DNA of 6,633 nt. Source: an uncultured Oscillibacter sp. Lineage in GTDB: Bacteria > Bacillota_A > Clostridia > Oscillospirales > Oscillospiraceae. This document shows positions 5,824-6,633 of this stretch, piece by piece. Where the stretch lies: positions 1 to 6,633 of the forward strand of contig CABQCB010000104.1 of assembly GCA_902462475.1 (NCBI GenBank). Direction: 5' to 3'. The stretch's first letter is position 1. Every line of letters starts with the position of its first letter. The position numbers and the translations under genes were made by a program. Under the pieces are notes generated by a model that saw only the letters and a program-made list of their open reading frames with translations, did not search any database and was not told where the DNA came from.

Positions 5824-6172
5824 AGCCGATGGTCTGGATGTCCACGCCCTTGACTGGCAGCGTGTCCAGTTCCGTGTCTGGGTCGGTGAGTTCCGAAGTG
5901 TCGTACTGCACTACCACCCAGCCGCCCAGGGTGGGGGCGTCGTAGAGGTCGGCGTACAGGCTCTCCATGGCATCGGACACGTCCTGTGGCTCGCCCCAGG
6001 CGTCTAGGATGTCCTGGCGACGGAAGCCGTCGAGGGCCTCTGTGGCCTCCTCGGCGGTCATGGCCTCCACCTCCTCCAGAGACGGCACAGACTTCTCACT
6101 CTCGCCGCAGGCAGTGAGCAGGGGCAAGAGCAGCACCAGTAAAAGGGAACACAGGGTAAGACGCAGTTTCAT
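5822..6172 (-). CDS. Small lipoprotein of unknown function
   Basis: 116 residues. The N-terminus is a lipoprotein signal peptide: MKLRLT, a Leu-rich core, then the lipobox LTAC with Cys22 as the lipidated residue, followed by GESEK. The mature part is acidic and about 95 residues long, with an EALDGFRRQDILDAWGEP block (45-62) and a WVVVQYDTSEL strand-like segment (85-95). The helix-then-WGEP pattern recalls small Clostridia lipoproteins with no assigned function, and loosely the SmpA/BamE-like fold; I would not assign either. AGGAGG (plus positions 6179-6184) lies 6 bases before the ATG. It sits 39 bases after the deacetylase gene and 38 bases before cdd on the same strand, so it is likely co-transcribed. 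It would be anchored on the outer face of the membrane. Confidence 0.88.
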   Translation of the reverse strand: MKLRLTLCSLLLVLLLPLLTACGESEKSVPSLEEVEAMTAEEATEALDGFRRQDILDAWGEPQDVSDAMESLYADLYDAPTLGGWVVVQYDTSELTDPDTELDTLPVKGVDIQTIG

Positions 6173-6211
6173 GGGCGACCTCCTTTTTCGTACAGTTACC
6201 TTCGGTCTATC

Positions 6212-6633
6212 TTACGCGGCCTTGGGCGTCCACTTGACGCCCCGGTCGGGCCGCACGTCCAGGTCGATGATGTCCCGGGCGTCGTAGAACTGGCTGTACC
6301 AGCCGATCACCTTGTCGCTGCCCCGGAGGGTGGTACCGTCCGGGTGGAGCCGGTCACAGATGACGGCGCAGGTATCCTTTTTGATATAGCTGAAGCTGTT
6401 GATGCCCACGGAGCAGAATACCCGGAAGCCCTGGCTCTGAAGGTACTGGAACACGGGACCGGTCTTTTGCCAGTCGTCTCCGTCGGGCCGCTCGCCGTGG
6501 GGGTAGAACAAGATGGTGGTGGGGCCCACCAGGGAGCCAACCTCGTCGAACCACCGCTTGGTGTCCGCCTGGATGGTCTCCAGGGACTTGGTGCCTAGGC
6601 GGATGTGGCCCCAGGTATGGCTGCCGAAGGTCC
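6212..6633 (-). CDS. Polysaccharide deacetylase (NodB-like, CE4) family protein, C-terminal part only
   Basis: The C-terminal 139 residues of a gene whose start lies beyond the right edge; the frame is open to the last complete codon (6629-6631). TFGSHTWGH near the edge gives the CE4 metal motif H-[ST]-x-x-H, with the His codons at 6617-6619 and 6605-6607. TTILFYPHGERPDGDDW matches the motif 3 region (FxYPxG type). The catalytic Asp of motif 1 would lie outside the window. The family removes acetyl groups from N- or O-acetylated sugars of peptidoglycan or other wall polymers, usually outside the cell; signal peptide or anchor cannot be judged here. The C-terminal segment (GSDKVIGWYSQFYDARDIID) lacks an obvious standard motif 5 (LxH), so this may be a divergent branch. 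It leads into the lipoprotein gene 39 bases downstream. Confidence 0.88.
   Translation of the reverse strand, partial: TFGSHTWGHIRLGTKSLETIQADTKRWFDEVGSLVGPTTILFYPHGERPDGDDWQKTGPVFQYLQSQGFRVFCSVGINSFSYIKKDTCAVICDRLHPDGTTLRGSDKVIGWYSQFYDARDIIDLDVRPDRGVKWTPKAA

Noticed and set aside
5163..5945. A 260-codon plus-strand frame from the small membrane protein region across cdd
   Set aside because: It runs through a strong terminator and antisense to cdd, with no recognisable motifs.
1..6633. CRISPR arrays, insertion sequences, tRNA or rRNA genes, a toxin-antitoxin or defence island
   Set aside because: I looked for spaced direct repeats, transposase motifs, terminal inverted repeats and cloverleaf-like segments and found none. 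The gene content reads as ordinary chromosomal units.

Overview
This is GC-rich DNA (nearly all third codon positions are G or C) that reads like a chromosome of a Gram-positive anaerobe of the Clostridia, most likely a gut Oscillospiraceae relative such as Flavonifractor, Lawsonibacter or Intestinimonas. Supporting signs are strong AGGAGG-type ribosome binding sites, TTGACA/TATAAT-like promoters with 17-base spacers, a DegV fatty-acid-binding protein, a B. subtilis-like cytidine deaminase and an NSS sodium symporter. The taxon is inferred from gene style, not proven.

Layout, left to right. (1) The left edge holds most of a sugar O-acetyltransferase on the minus strand, divergent from (2) a degV gene; the 141-base gap carries two clear back-to-back promoters. 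(3) degV ends in a hairpin and converges with a minus-strand NSS-family sodium-dependent transporter. (4) Divergent from the transporter is a 467-residue fusion of a DUF2156 (LPG_synthase_C-like) domain to a GNAT acetyltransferase domain, closed by an intrinsic terminator. (5) A two-gene plus-strand unit follows: a four-helix DUF1648 membrane protein and a 47-residue single-helix membrane protein, closed by a strong terminator. (6) That terminator is shared, back to back, with a minus-strand run of three genes that appears to be read in the order polysaccharide deacetylase (cut by the right edge), small lipoprotein of unknown function, cytidine deaminase cdd.

The genes do not form an obvious single pathway. 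They look like ordinary short housekeeping or accessory transcription units: envelope or sugar modification, fatty acid handling, amino-acid uptake and pyrimidine salvage. I see no mobile element, CRISPR array, tRNA or rRNA and no convincing new defence or biosynthetic system. The best points for a second look are: the transporter promoter and an inverted repeat lying over what a naive annotation would call its N-terminus; the DUF2156-GNAT fusion; a Gly replacing the usual gate Arg, and a long extracellular loop, in the transporter; and two small envelope proteins without assigned function.
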